A DNA stretch of 10,985 bases, from NCBI GenBank assembly GCA_937996615.1, contig CALKVD010000014.1, forward strand, positions 1-10,985, given 5' to 3'. Shown piece by piece: positions 1-6,314 of this stretch (position 1 is its first letter; every line of letters starts with the position of its first letter). The stretch is from an uncultured Rickettsiales bacterium. Its GTDB lineage: Bacteria > Pseudomonadota > Alphaproteobacteria > Rickettsiales > Midichloriaceae. The notes beneath the pieces are model-generated. The model did not search any database. It was not told the origin of the DNA and saw only the letters and a program-made list of their open reading frames with translations. The position numbers and the translations under genes are program-made.

Positions 1-15
1 ACGCTCTTCCGATCT
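1..15 (+). other. Residual Illumina adapter sequence at contig end
   Basis: The first 15 bases, ACGCTCTTCCGATCT, are identical to the 3' end of the standard Illumina P5/TruSeq adapter. This is library sequence that was not trimmed before assembly, so genomic DNA starts at about base 16. It also shows that the window begins at a contig end, which explains why the first gene has no start. Any protein translated through these bases has artificial residues. Confidence 0.93.
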
Positions 16-16
16 A

Positions 17-316
17 GCAGCTATAGCGAAAACAAAAAAAACTAAAGGAACCACAGCTGAAGGTTCTAAACAATTGGGCAAGAAGGCGTCGATACATTCT
101 AATTACCGAATTATCACAGTTGAGATGACCGACGGATCAATGATCAAGGTAGGATCTACGCTTGCTAAAGATACTCTAAAACTAGACGTTGACCCAAAAA
201 CTCATAGTGCTTGGACGAAACGCAAAGGTGAAGTCAATCTCAACGTTGGTGAAGTAGCGAAATTCCAAAACAAATATGGCAGCATCTCATTTGCATCAAT
301 GATGAACAAAAAGTAA
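17..316 (+). CDS. rpmE: 50S ribosomal protein bL31, 5' partial at contig end
   Basis: This is ribosomal protein bL31, a small protein of the 50S subunit that helps bridge the two subunits. The family signature is clear: 'IHSNYRIITVEMTDGS' matches the usual IHP-Y-ITV-MTDG start of alphaproteobacterial L31, followed by 'LDVDPKTHSAWT' (normally LDxDPxSHPAWT) and 'VAKFQNKYG' (normally V-RFQKKFG). The proline of the usual IHP and HPAW motifs is serine in both places. The first in-frame start-like codon is TTG at 74, but the frame is open all the way to the adapter, adding about 19 lysine-rich residues, with no ATG. I therefore read the gene as 5'-truncated and TTG 74 as an unlikely start. It lacks the CxxC zinc pair of the C+ L31 type in the visible part. 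Stop codon TAA is at 314-316. Confidence 0.85.
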   Translation, partial: AAIAKTKKTKGTTAEGSKQLGKKASIHSNYRIITVEMTDGSMIKVGSTLAKDTLKLDVDPKTHSAWTKRKGEVNLNVGEVAKFQNKYGSISFASMMNKK

Positions 317-615
317 CCTTAATAATTTTTTTAGTGGCTATAGCTATGATTTTAGCTAGGCTAAAGCTGGAAATGGACATGAGTTTGGGTGTCGATTTAG
401 TGCCATCATGCTATAACATCCTATTATTAGGTTAACAAACCAAAGCTAATAGCCACAACTCACGAAGATGTTTCAAACAAATCCTCTGTGACTAAAAAAA
501 TTAATATAGAATTATTCTTGTCCAATATTCAAAAGCAACCAATGAAAAGTTCAAGATAATTACCAGAAAAAAATCTTGCCTTTAGTCACAATAATGAATA
601 AACTCACGAATGTTA
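317..615. other. Intergenic region with imperfect long inverted repeat; possible decayed coding traces
   Basis: No convincing gene is seen here. An imperfect inverted repeat pairs 334-345 (GTGGCTATAGCT) with 444-456 (AGCTAATAGCCAC), one bulged base, closing a loop of about 100 nt; TAGCT/AGCTA elements lie inside it. An RNA fold is possible, but I recognise no known RNA family. A T-rich run at 325-332 follows the rpmE stop without a clean hairpin before it. Two open stretches, 313-435 (about 40 codons, ending in a short ATG ORF from 346) and 431-559 (about 42 codons, no usual start), read like protein but lack good starts. They may be remnants of a lost gene, or chance. Confidence 0.4.
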
Positions 616-643
616 TTGTGCAAAGACAATTTATTTTTATAAT
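616..643 (+). promoter_or_regulatory. Sigma-70 type promoter with overlapping inverted repeats
   Basis: TTGTGC at 616-621 and a perfect TATAAT at 638-643 are separated by 16 bp, a good match to a housekeeping promoter. Transcription would begin near 650, about 19 nt before the ATG at 669, which favours that start over the upstream TTG and ATG codons at 576 and 594. Two inverted repeats overlap the -35 box: CACAATAA at 587-594 pairs with TTATTGTG at 613-620, and ATTGT at 615-619 pairs with ACAAT at 626-630. Either could be an operator; this is inference. Confidence 0.55.
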
Positions 644-668
644 TATTTTATATACTTATTATAAAATC

Positions 669-1019
669 ATGAATCTAAAAGAGATAGAAAGCTTAATCCA
701 AGATTTCACCGACACCCTTTATAACATTGCTGACTATCTAGCCGATTCTAAGAATAGATCAAACTACAGCGCGTTAGCCAACGGAATCAAACTTATGATG
801 AAACTAAAAGACTATGTTGCCAACGCAGCATCAACAACCAACCCAGGTGATACAAACAATATCACAAAATGCAGCAATGAATGGCTAAAAATCAGTTTTA
901 AATTAAATCAATTAATCGCTGATATCTCCAGACTTGGAGCAGATACAACAAATCTTGATTTAGCATATACCAATATTAGTAATGTACTATCCACAAAAAG
1001 ATGTGACGCAGCTGCCTAA
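669..1019 (+). CDS. Hypothetical small helical protein, 116 residues
   Basis: I do not recognise this protein. From ATG 669 it is 116 residues, starts 'MNLKEIESLIQDFTDTLYNI', and looks almost wholly alpha-helical, with regular leucine/isoleucine spacing and a central asparagine/threonine-rich linker (about residues 53-64). It has two cysteines (near residue 68 and close to the C terminus) and no signal peptide or membrane segment. The frame stays open upstream to TTG 576, which would add 31 residues including a short hydrophobic stretch 'FIFIIILYTYY', but a strong promoter at 616-643 lies inside that extension, so I chose 669. There is no clear ribosome binding site. It precedes sdhB by 79 bp on the same strand; a joint transcript is possible but no functional link to respiration can be claimed. 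An interaction or regulatory protein is a guess only. Confidence 0.6.
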   Translation: MNLKEIESLIQDFTDTLYNIADYLADSKNRSNYSALANGIKLMMKLKDYVANAASTTNPGDTNNITKCSNEWLKISFKLNQLIADISRLGADTTNLDLAYTNISNVLSTKRCDAAA

Positions 1020-1098
1020 ATAAAAATAAAAAAATACTATCATTATATTAAATTTTAATGTATTAGATTGGGTGTGACGAATAAAATTTTCGGTTATC

Positions 1099-1926
1099 AT
1101 GACCAACGAAAAAAACACAAACCCAACCAACACAAAAGTCGACGAGCTAGGACACTTCTTTTTACCAGCTAATTCAGTCGTAATGGAGGGAATTGAGCAT
1201 AATCCTGGAAATAAATCCTCTAAAAGCCGCAAGATTTCAATCTATAGATATGATCCTAATACAGGTAAGAACCCCAGAATAGACACTTACTATCTTGATG
1301 AAAAGGAATGTGGCCCGATGGTGCTTGATGTATTGATTAAAATAAAAAATGAAGTAGATTCAACATTAACATTCCGTAGATCCTGTAGAGAGGGAGTATG
1401 CGGCAGTTGTGCGATGAACATCGACGGAACTAACACTCTAGCTTGCACCAAATCTTGCGATGAAATTAAAGGAGACATCAAAATATCCCCTTTGCCACAC
1501 ATGAAAGTAGTAAAAGACTTAGTACCAGACCTAAGTATATTCTACACACAGCTCGGAATGATCAAACCCTGGCTGCAGAGCAGTTCTAACAATATAAACG
1601 AGACTCAAGAAAGAATTCAAACCGAAGAAGAAAGACAAAAACTTGATGGGTTATATGAGTGCGTTCTTTGTGCCTGCTGCTCTACAAGCTGCCCGAGTTA
1701 TTGGTGGAATGGTGATCAGTTTTTAGGCCCGGCGGCTTTACTACAATCATATAGATGGCTAGTTGATAGTCGCGACGAAGCAAAAAAAGAACGTCTAGAA
1801 TATCTGGATGAAAAATACAAGCTATATCGTTGTCACACAATAATGAACTGTGCCAAAACCTGCCCTAAAGGTCTAAATCCATCTAAAGCCATCGCTGGCA
1901 TCAAAGAAATGATTGCGAATGAATAA
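1099..1926 (+). CDS. sdhB: Succinate dehydrogenase iron-sulfur subunit
   Basis: SdhB carries electrons from FAD in SdhA through three iron-sulfur clusters to ubiquinone at the membrane anchor (complex II, TCA cycle and respiratory chain; inner face of the cytoplasmic membrane). All ligands are visible in the 275-residue protein: [2Fe-2S] C96, C101, C104 and C116; then C188-x2-C191-x2-C194-x3-C198, with C245, C251 and C255, which by analogy with E. coli give [4Fe-4S] C188/C191/C194/C255 and [3Fe-4S] C198/C245/C251. W202/W203 in 'SYWWN' lie where the quinone-site tryptophan occurs. The N terminus carries about 20 polar residues before 'LPANSVV', the usual start of rickettsial SdhB. The start is ATG 1099 with no clear Shine-Dalgarno sequence. 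No sdhC, sdhD or sdhA adjoins it; an isolated sdhB is, as I recall, the arrangement in Rickettsia. Confidence 0.97.
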   Translation: MTNEKNTNPTNTKVDELGHFFLPANSVVMEGIEHNPGNKSSKSRKISIYRYDPNTGKNPRIDTYYLDEKECGPMVLDVLIKIKNEVDSTLTFRRSCREGVCGSCAMNIDGTNTLACTKSCDEIKGDIKISPLPHMKVVKDLVPDLSIFYTQLGMIKPWLQSSSNNINETQERIQTEEERQKLDGLYECVLCACCSTSCPSYWWNGDQFLGPAALLQSYRWLVDSRDEAKKERLEYLDEKYKLYRCHTIMNCAKTCPKGLNPSKAIAGIKEMIANE

Positions 1927-2013
1927 TTTGCTACCCAGCAATATAGAATCACAATTGGATTAATTAGCTATGTTGCTACAACTAGGATTGAAGTCGCAAC
2001 ACTTGCAGAATAA

Positions 2014-2050
2014 ATATAGCATCAGCTTTATGCTGTTATATTATTAATTT
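2014..2050 (+). terminator. Possible terminator downstream of sdhB
   Basis: About 90 nt after the sdhB stop, AGCAT (2018-2022) and ATGCT (2030-2034) form a small stem with a 7-nt loop, flanked by partly complementary AT-rich arms, followed by TTATTAATTTTT. The stem is short and AT-rich and the T run is interrupted, so this is a weak candidate for intrinsic termination. Confidence 0.35.
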
Positions 2051-2067
2051 TTGGTCGATGACTATAA

Positions 2068-2352
2068 AGTAAATTGAGTTGAAGTTTATCTATAGAATTA
2101 ATAATCTCTAAAATCTTTAGCTAAAGCTGCTGCGAGAGACGGAGTTAGTAGAAATCCTGAGAGGATATGCTAGAGCGCTAAAACCGCCAGTGTGCTCTGA
2201 GATTTGAGGGCGGATACTAGCAACATTACTTAAAGATTTCAGTCTTGCAACAGTCCAAAGTTATGTAATATTAGCATTTCTGAGAATATATAATATAGTA
2301 ACACCTGGATTTTAATAGTGTATTTGATATGCAAACTTCAACTCAATTTACT
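2068..2352. mobile_element. 285-bp element with 20-bp perfect terminal inverted repeats (MITE-like)
   Basis: AGTAAATTGAGTTGAAGTTT at 2068-2087 recurs as its exact reverse complement at 2333-2352. The ends are flanked by the same tetranucleotide ATAA (2064-2067 and 2353-2356), consistent with a 4-bp target duplication, although in AT-rich DNA this could be chance. The 245 bp inside is too short for a transposase and contains no intact ORF, so the structure fits a non-autonomous miniature element or a deleted insertion sequence. A perfect palindrome CTTTAGCTAAAG lies at 2115-2126. One frame reads 'SLAKAAARDGVSR' (from about 2114) and a shifted frame 'GRILATLLKDFSLA' further on; these faintly resemble the helix-turn-helix of HigA-type/HI1420-like antitoxins, but with stops and frameshifts, so only a possible relic. 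I cannot assign an IS family. Confidence 0.55.
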
Positions 2353-2384
2353 ATAAAATATCTCCTCTGACGCAGTAGTATTTT

Positions 2385-2540
2385 ATGATGAAACGCTACC
2401 TAGAATTTGAATTACAATTAATATACAAAAGATTACCTCCTGTTATCAGTACCAGATTTGATCTACCTGCTTCTGAACTTAATTGCCTGTTATCATTTGC
2501 TGATTTAATCCTGAATCAACAAGGCAGTGTCGACATTTAA
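2385..2540 (+). CDS. Hypothetical 51-residue ORF, possibly truncated by an insertion
   Basis: Tandem ATG codons at 2385 and 2388 open a frame of 51 codons ending at TAA 2538-2540. The peptide begins 'MMKRYLEFELQLIYKRLPP' and ends '...FADLILNQQGSVDI'; its mix of charged and hydrophobic residues looks protein-like, but I recognise no family. The last codons, from about 2523, lie in GGCAGTGTCGACATTTAA, which may be the end of the adjoining insertion sequence. The ORF could therefore be the 5' part of an older gene interrupted there, its stop supplied by the insertion. No ribosome binding site is seen. At this length and base composition it may also be chance. Confidence 0.25.
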   Translation: MMKRYLEFELQLIYKRLPPVISTRFDLPASELNCLLSFADLILNQQGSVDI

Positions 2541-2546
2541 TTTGGG

Positions 2547-2930
2547 CTACATATAAATATAGATTCCAGGAATAAAAACGGATCCTAGATAGGCGATGTC
2601 AAGTTTGTCGTATCTTGTGGCAACACACTTAAAATTCTTGAGTTTATTGAACATTCGCTCAATTAAATGGCGCTTTTTATATAATCTTTATCATATCACC
2701 CAGAATTTTTCTCTGAGATCGTCGAGAAATCACAACTGCAGCATGAATCTTTCTTGTCCCATCGAGCATATAATCAAGAATTATATCTCGTTTCAACTAT
2801 TGAGTGCTCCCAGTTTTTGCCCTCTATTAAATCCAAAGCTTTTATGTAATCGGATCGTTGCCCAGGGTTCATCCATACGATTTAATCAAAAAACCCTATA
2901 TTTCCCTACAAGTAGAACCAAAACAGTATC
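2547..2930 (-). pseudogene. IS5-family (IS427-like) transposase, C-terminal remnant with frameshifts
   Basis: Read on the minus strand in pieces, this stretch gives the C-terminal half of a DDE transposase. In order: 'MNPGQRSDYIKALDLIEG' (from 2872), 'YNS' / 'ILDYMLDGTRKIHAAVVI', 'RRSQRKIL', 'YDKD', then 'LYKKRHLIERMFNKLKNFK' and 'ATRYDKLDIAYLGSVF' to a TAG stop at 2547-2549. The block YDKDLYK-RHLIE-FFNKLK-RR-ATRYDKL is a hallmark of IS5 transposases of the IS427 type; its glutamate is the last catalytic acidic residue. At least three frameshifts and an in-frame stop separate the pieces, and the N-terminal half with both catalytic aspartates is absent, so it is dead. The matching IS end may be GGCAGTGTCGAC near 2523; the other end is not found. 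The remnant stops about 6 bp before the der stop codon. A plus-strand ORF over 2596-2979 is a shadow. Confidence 0.82.
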
Positions 2931-2935
2931 GCGCT

Positions 2936-4306
2936 TTATTTTTTATATGGATTATCAGTCTGCTGCAATTCAAACCTAATTGGAACTCCAAAAATAGAGA
3001 ATTTAGCCGCAAGTTCTTTTCTTAGATACTGTATATAATGATGAGGAATACTAGAAACTAGGTTAGCAAATAGATTGAAGGTTGGTGGCTTTTTAGCAAC
3101 TTGGTTTATATATTTAATTTTGATACGGCGGTTGTTTTTGCCTAGAGGAGCTGCATGTTTAACAACTACATTACGCAACCATCTGTTTAACGGCCCTGTT
3201 TTGATTTCAATATTACAACTACTATTAACTTTGTTTATTACTTCTAATATTGCGCTTGTATCAATTTTATCACGAAGCGCCGAAATATAGATAATGGGAG
3301 GATTAATTATATCAGGAAAGAGATATTCTAATTCGTTAGCAACTTGACGTTTAAAGTCAGCAATATTTGAGATTAAATCACATTTGTTGATGATGACTAT
3401 CAAACCTTTACCTTCCTTAGCAACTAAATGAGCGATGTTCATATCTTGGCTTTTGAATGGTTCTGATCCATCAATCACTAATACCACAGCTCTAGCTCGC
3501 CTGATAGAAGTAATACTTTGACCGATCGCATTAGTTTCAAATTCCTCGTATATTTTAGATCTTTGACGCATTCCAGCAGTATCAACAATTTCATATGATT
3601 GACCCAAAGATTCAAGAAAGGTACTGGTTGAATCTCGAGTTGTGCCAGCTTCTTTCGACACGATCCCTCTTTCCTCTTGGAGGATTGCATTCAGTATTGT
3701 AGTTTTACCAACGTTAGGCCGGCCGAGTAGCGCAAAAGTTATGACATCATCATTTTCGGGAACAGAAGATTTACCAGATTTAACAACTGGCTGAGGCGTG
3801 ATATAGTCGCTAAGACGCCGGTACAATTCATCCAACCCTAGGTTGTGCGAAGCGGCAATATAGACTGGTTCTCCAAGACCTAGGCTAAATAATTCGGCAC
3901 TAGTTGTCGGGATATCGTTTTCGCATTTATTAACTACTAGAATCATAGGCTTACCATAGACCCTGATATGAACCACAAATTCAGAATCCAAGTTACTCAA
4001 TCCGTTTTTACCATCAACCATAAATAAAACGATATCAGCGTCATTCACCGCCAGCATTGTTTGCTTTATCATATTTTGATGTATTTCTGGCGTAGCGTTG
4101 GTTGGTAAGGTATCAAATCCAGCTGTGTCAATTGCAATAAAATCAATGTCAAAAATTTTTGCTTTAAAGTACTTCCGGTCTCTTGTGATTCCCGGTTTAT
4201 TATCTATAATTGCTAGTTTTCTATCTGTGAGTTTATTAAATAAAGTTGACTTACCAACATTTGGCTTACCAATTATTGCTACTTTTTTATAAAGGTCGTT
4301 ATACAT
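2936..4306 (-). CDS. der: Ribosome biogenesis GTPase Der (EngA)
   Basis: Der has two GTPase domains and a KH-like domain and is needed for late assembly of the 50S subunit in the cytoplasm. In this 456-residue protein, domain 1 shows the P-loop GKPNVGKS (13-20), DTAGF (60-64) and NKCE (126-129); domain 2 shows GRPNVGKT (195-202), DTAGM (242-246), NKCD (307-310) and SAL (342-344). The KH-like domain covers about 365-450 and contains the usual '-RWL-' and 'PIRF' segments before the NPYKK end. Domain 1's G4 motif has glutamate in place of the usual aspartate of NKxD, which could alter guanine recognition there; domain 2 is canonical. Length is normal. It lies 64 bp downstream of thrS on the same strand, with a strong hairpin between. 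The stop codon almost touches a transposase remnant, but the C terminus looks intact. Confidence 0.97.
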   Translation of the reverse strand: MYNDLYKKVAIIGKPNVGKSTLFNKLTDRKLAIIDNKPGITRDRKYFKAKIFDIDFIAIDTAGFDTLPTNATPEIHQNMIKQTMLAVNDADIVLFMVDGKNGLSNLDSEFVVHIRVYGKPMILVVNKCENDIPTTSAELFSLGLGEPVYIAASHNLGLDELYRRLSDYITPQPVVKSGKSSVPENDDVITFALLGRPNVGKTTILNAILQEERGIVSKEAGTTRDSTSTFLESLGQSYEIVDTAGMRQRSKIYEEFETNAIGQSITSIRRARAVVLVIDGSEPFKSQDMNIAHLVAKEGKGLIVIINKCDLISNIADFKRQVANELEYLFPDIINPPIIYISALRDKIDTSAILEVINKVNSSCNIEIKTGPLNRWLRNVVVKHAAPLGKNNRRIKIKYINQVAKKPPTFNLFANLVSSIPHHYIQYLRKELAAKFSIFGVPIRFELQQTDNPYKK

Positions 4307-4336
4307 CTTAATTAATTAGTTATTGCTATTACTCAG

Positions 4337-4365
4337 TGTAAGAGTTAGGGGTTTTAACTCTTACA
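4337..4365 (-). terminator. Strong hairpin directly after thrS (terminator or RNA processing/stability element)
   Basis: TGTAAGAGTTA (4337-4347) and TAACTCTTACA (4355-4365) form a perfect 11-bp stem with a 7-nt loop. On the minus strand it starts 5 nt after the thrS stop codon. It is not followed by a T run in the direction of transcription, so it does not fit a standard intrinsic terminator. It may protect the 3' end of thrS mRNA, weaken read-through into der, or be a small palindromic repeat. Confidence 0.45.
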
Positions 4366-4370
4366 TCAAT

Positions 4371-6290
4371 TTATCTTTGCGTTTTGGTTTTGATCATTTC
4401 TACGCATTGAGCAAAGCCAAGCGTTTCCTGATTTTGTGAACCAAAATATCTTAGGGATATAGTTTTTTCTTCAACTTCTTTTTTACCAAGGATAATAATA
4501 ATTGGGATTTTAGCTAAAGCATGATGGCGTATTTTATAGTTGAGAGTTTCGCTATCTGAATCGATTATCGCTTTTACATTGGCTAAAGTTAAAGCATTAT
4601 ATACTTCGGTTGCATATTCGGTTGCATATTCACCTATTGTGAGAATTGCAACTTGGAGCGGGGCTAGCCACAAGGGTAAATTACCAGCGTAATGTTCAAG
4701 TAATATAGCAATAAAGCGTTCTAGCGACCCAAATATCGCCCGATGTATCATCACAGGGTTACATTTTTTACCTTCAGCATTCATATAGCTAGCTTCAAGT
4801 CTTGTTGCCATATTAAGGTCAACCTGAACAGTTCCGAGTTGCCAAGTTCTGCCAATAGCGTCACTTAAGTGAAACTCAAGCTTTGGACCGTAGAAAGCTC
4901 CTTCTCCTTTGTTAACCCCAAAATCCAGACCAAGATTTTGTAAAGCGTCGATCAATGCTTTTTCAGAACGATCCCATGTTTCGTCGCTGCCAACTCTCTT
5001 TTCTGGTCGATCGGCAAATTTGATTTGAACCTTGTCAAAACCAAAATCCTTATACGTATTCAAAATCAAAGAACACATCGATTTTACTTCTTCGATAATT
5101 TGGTCTTCGGTACAAAAAACGTGAGCGTCGTCTTGGGTAAATCCTCTGGCTCTCATCAATCCATGCAAAGCTCCAGATGGTTCGTAGCGATAGACTTTCC
5201 CGAACTCAGATAAACGCAAAGGCAAATCACGATAGCTCATTACTCCAGAAGGTAAATAGTGACGAAACACTTGAGTATGGCCAGGGCAATTCATTGGCTT
5301 AACTGCATATTCTCGTTCATCATCTGATGCATGGGAGATATACATATTTTCCTTAAATTTCTCCCAATGTCCTGAAGCATGCCATAAAGCCTGATCCATG
5401 ATCTCAGGAGTTGCAATTTCTTGATACCCAATTGCATTTTGTTTTTGTCTAATATAATTAACCAGCTTTTGAAATAGGTGCCAGCCATTTGGATGCCAAA
5501 ATGCAACACCAGGAGCTTCTTCTTGAAAATGGAACAGTTTCATCTCGCGTCCCAACTTTCGGTGATCGCGTTTTTCTGCTTCTTCTATCATATGAAGATA
5601 TGCTGCCAATTCCTGTTCTGTTCGCCAAGCTGTTCCGTATATCCGTTGAAGCATTACATTATTACTGTTACCTCGCCAATATGCTCCAGCAACCTTGGTT
5701 AATTTAAATGCTTTGATATATTTAGTTGATACTCCGTGGGGCCCTCGGCATAAATCGGCAAAATCACCCTGAAAATAAAGACTAATCGGTTCGTTTTCTG
5801 GCAAATCTTTGATGATTTCCACTTTGAAATTTTCACCAATTTCAGTAAAATATTCAATGGCTTCCTGACGAGATACTACTTTACGCGAGAATTTTTCACC
5901 TCGCGTAATAATTGCCCGCATTTGTTCTTCTATCCGTAATAAATCATCGCTTGAAATCGGATCTTCATTCAAGACGTCATAATAGAAACCATCTTTGATG
6001 GTAGGGCCAATTGTAATTTGTGCATTTGGGTATAACTCTTTTAAAGCCTGGGCCAAAACGTGAGCGGTATCATGGCGCAATATTTCAAGCCCCTCATCGT
6101 CCATCGGCGTTATGATTTTAACTGTTGCATCAAAGTTAATTGGTTCAAGCAAATCGGCTCCCAAACCGTTAGCCAATATCGCGATAGCATTTTTAGCTAA
6201 CGACGTACTGATCGAGGACGCAATATCATAACCGGTTATTCCTTTATTATATTGGCGGGTTGCGCCATCAGCAAAAGTTATATTTATCAT
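4371..6290 (-). CDS. thrS: Threonine--tRNA ligase
   Basis: ThrRS joins threonine to tRNA(Thr) in the cytoplasm and edits mischarged Ser-tRNA(Thr). The 639-residue length is typical of bacteria. Domains in order: TGS (about 1-62), the editing domain with H73-x3-H77 and C181-x3-H185, the class II catalytic core (about 240-535) and the anticodon-binding domain (about 540-639). The zinc ligands that recognise threonine are present: C335 (KPMNCPGH), H390 (FTQDDAH) and H516 (MIHRAIFGSLERF). Motif 2 is in 'VYRYEPSGALHGLMRARG' and motif 3 in the GSLERF segment. A 12-bp unit, TTCGGTTGCATA, is repeated in tandem at 4605-4628 and codes for EYATEYAT (554-561); alignment to the E. coli protein from memory shows no length change there. 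ATG 6290 lacks a clear ribosome binding site. It lies between recF and der on the same strand, with TATAAT boxes upstream; I see no T-box. Confidence 0.98.
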   Translation of the reverse strand: MINITFADGATRQYNKGITGYDIASSISTSLAKNAIAILANGLGADLLEPINFDATVKIITPMDDEGLEILRHDTAHVLAQALKELYPNAQITIGPTIKDGFYYDVLNEDPISSDDLLRIEEQMRAIITRGEKFSRKVVSRQEAIEYFTEIGENFKVEIIKDLPENEPISLYFQGDFADLCRGPHGVSTKYIKAFKLTKVAGAYWRGNSNNVMLQRIYGTAWRTEQELAAYLHMIEEAEKRDHRKLGREMKLFHFQEEAPGVAFWHPNGWHLFQKLVNYIRQKQNAIGYQEIATPEIMDQALWHASGHWEKFKENMYISHASDDEREYAVKPMNCPGHTQVFRHYLPSGVMSYRDLPLRLSEFGKVYRYEPSGALHGLMRARGFTQDDAHVFCTEDQIIEEVKSMCSLILNTYKDFGFDKVQIKFADRPEKRVGSDETWDRSEKALIDALQNLGLDFGVNKGEGAFYGPKLEFHLSDAIGRTWQLGTVQVDLNMATRLEASYMNAEGKKCNPVMIHRAIFGSLERFIAILLEHYAGNLPLWLAPLQVAILTIGEYATEYATEVYNALTLANVKAIIDSDSETLNYKIRHHALAKIPIIIILGKKEVEEKTISLRYFGSQNQETLGFAQCVEMIKTKTQR

Positions 6291-6314
6291 TTGATTTGTT
6301 GTTTATAAATTGGA

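Noticed and set aside
317..615. tRNA, 4.5S, 6S, tmRNA or RNase P RNA gene
   Set aside because: None of the conserved boxes of these RNAs (for example the T-arm consensus or the SRP tetraloop region) could be found.
576..668. Longer N terminus for the small protein before sdhB (TTG 576 or ATG 594), with a short hydrophobic segment
   Set aside because: A good promoter at 616-643 lies within it, so the transcript would start downstream; ATG 669 gives a normal leader length.
1927..2935. CRISPR array, phage attachment site or origin of replication near the repeats
   Set aside because: There is only one pair of inverted repeats, no regular direct repeats with spacers, no integrase and no DnaA-box cluster that I can see. 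The presence of dnaN-recF does not by itself mark an origin in this order.
2596..2979. 127-codon plus-strand ORF between sdhB and der
   Set aside because: The opposite strand of this stretch encodes recognisable transposase blocks and the end of der, so the plus-strand frame is a shadow; its peptide has no domain-like pattern.
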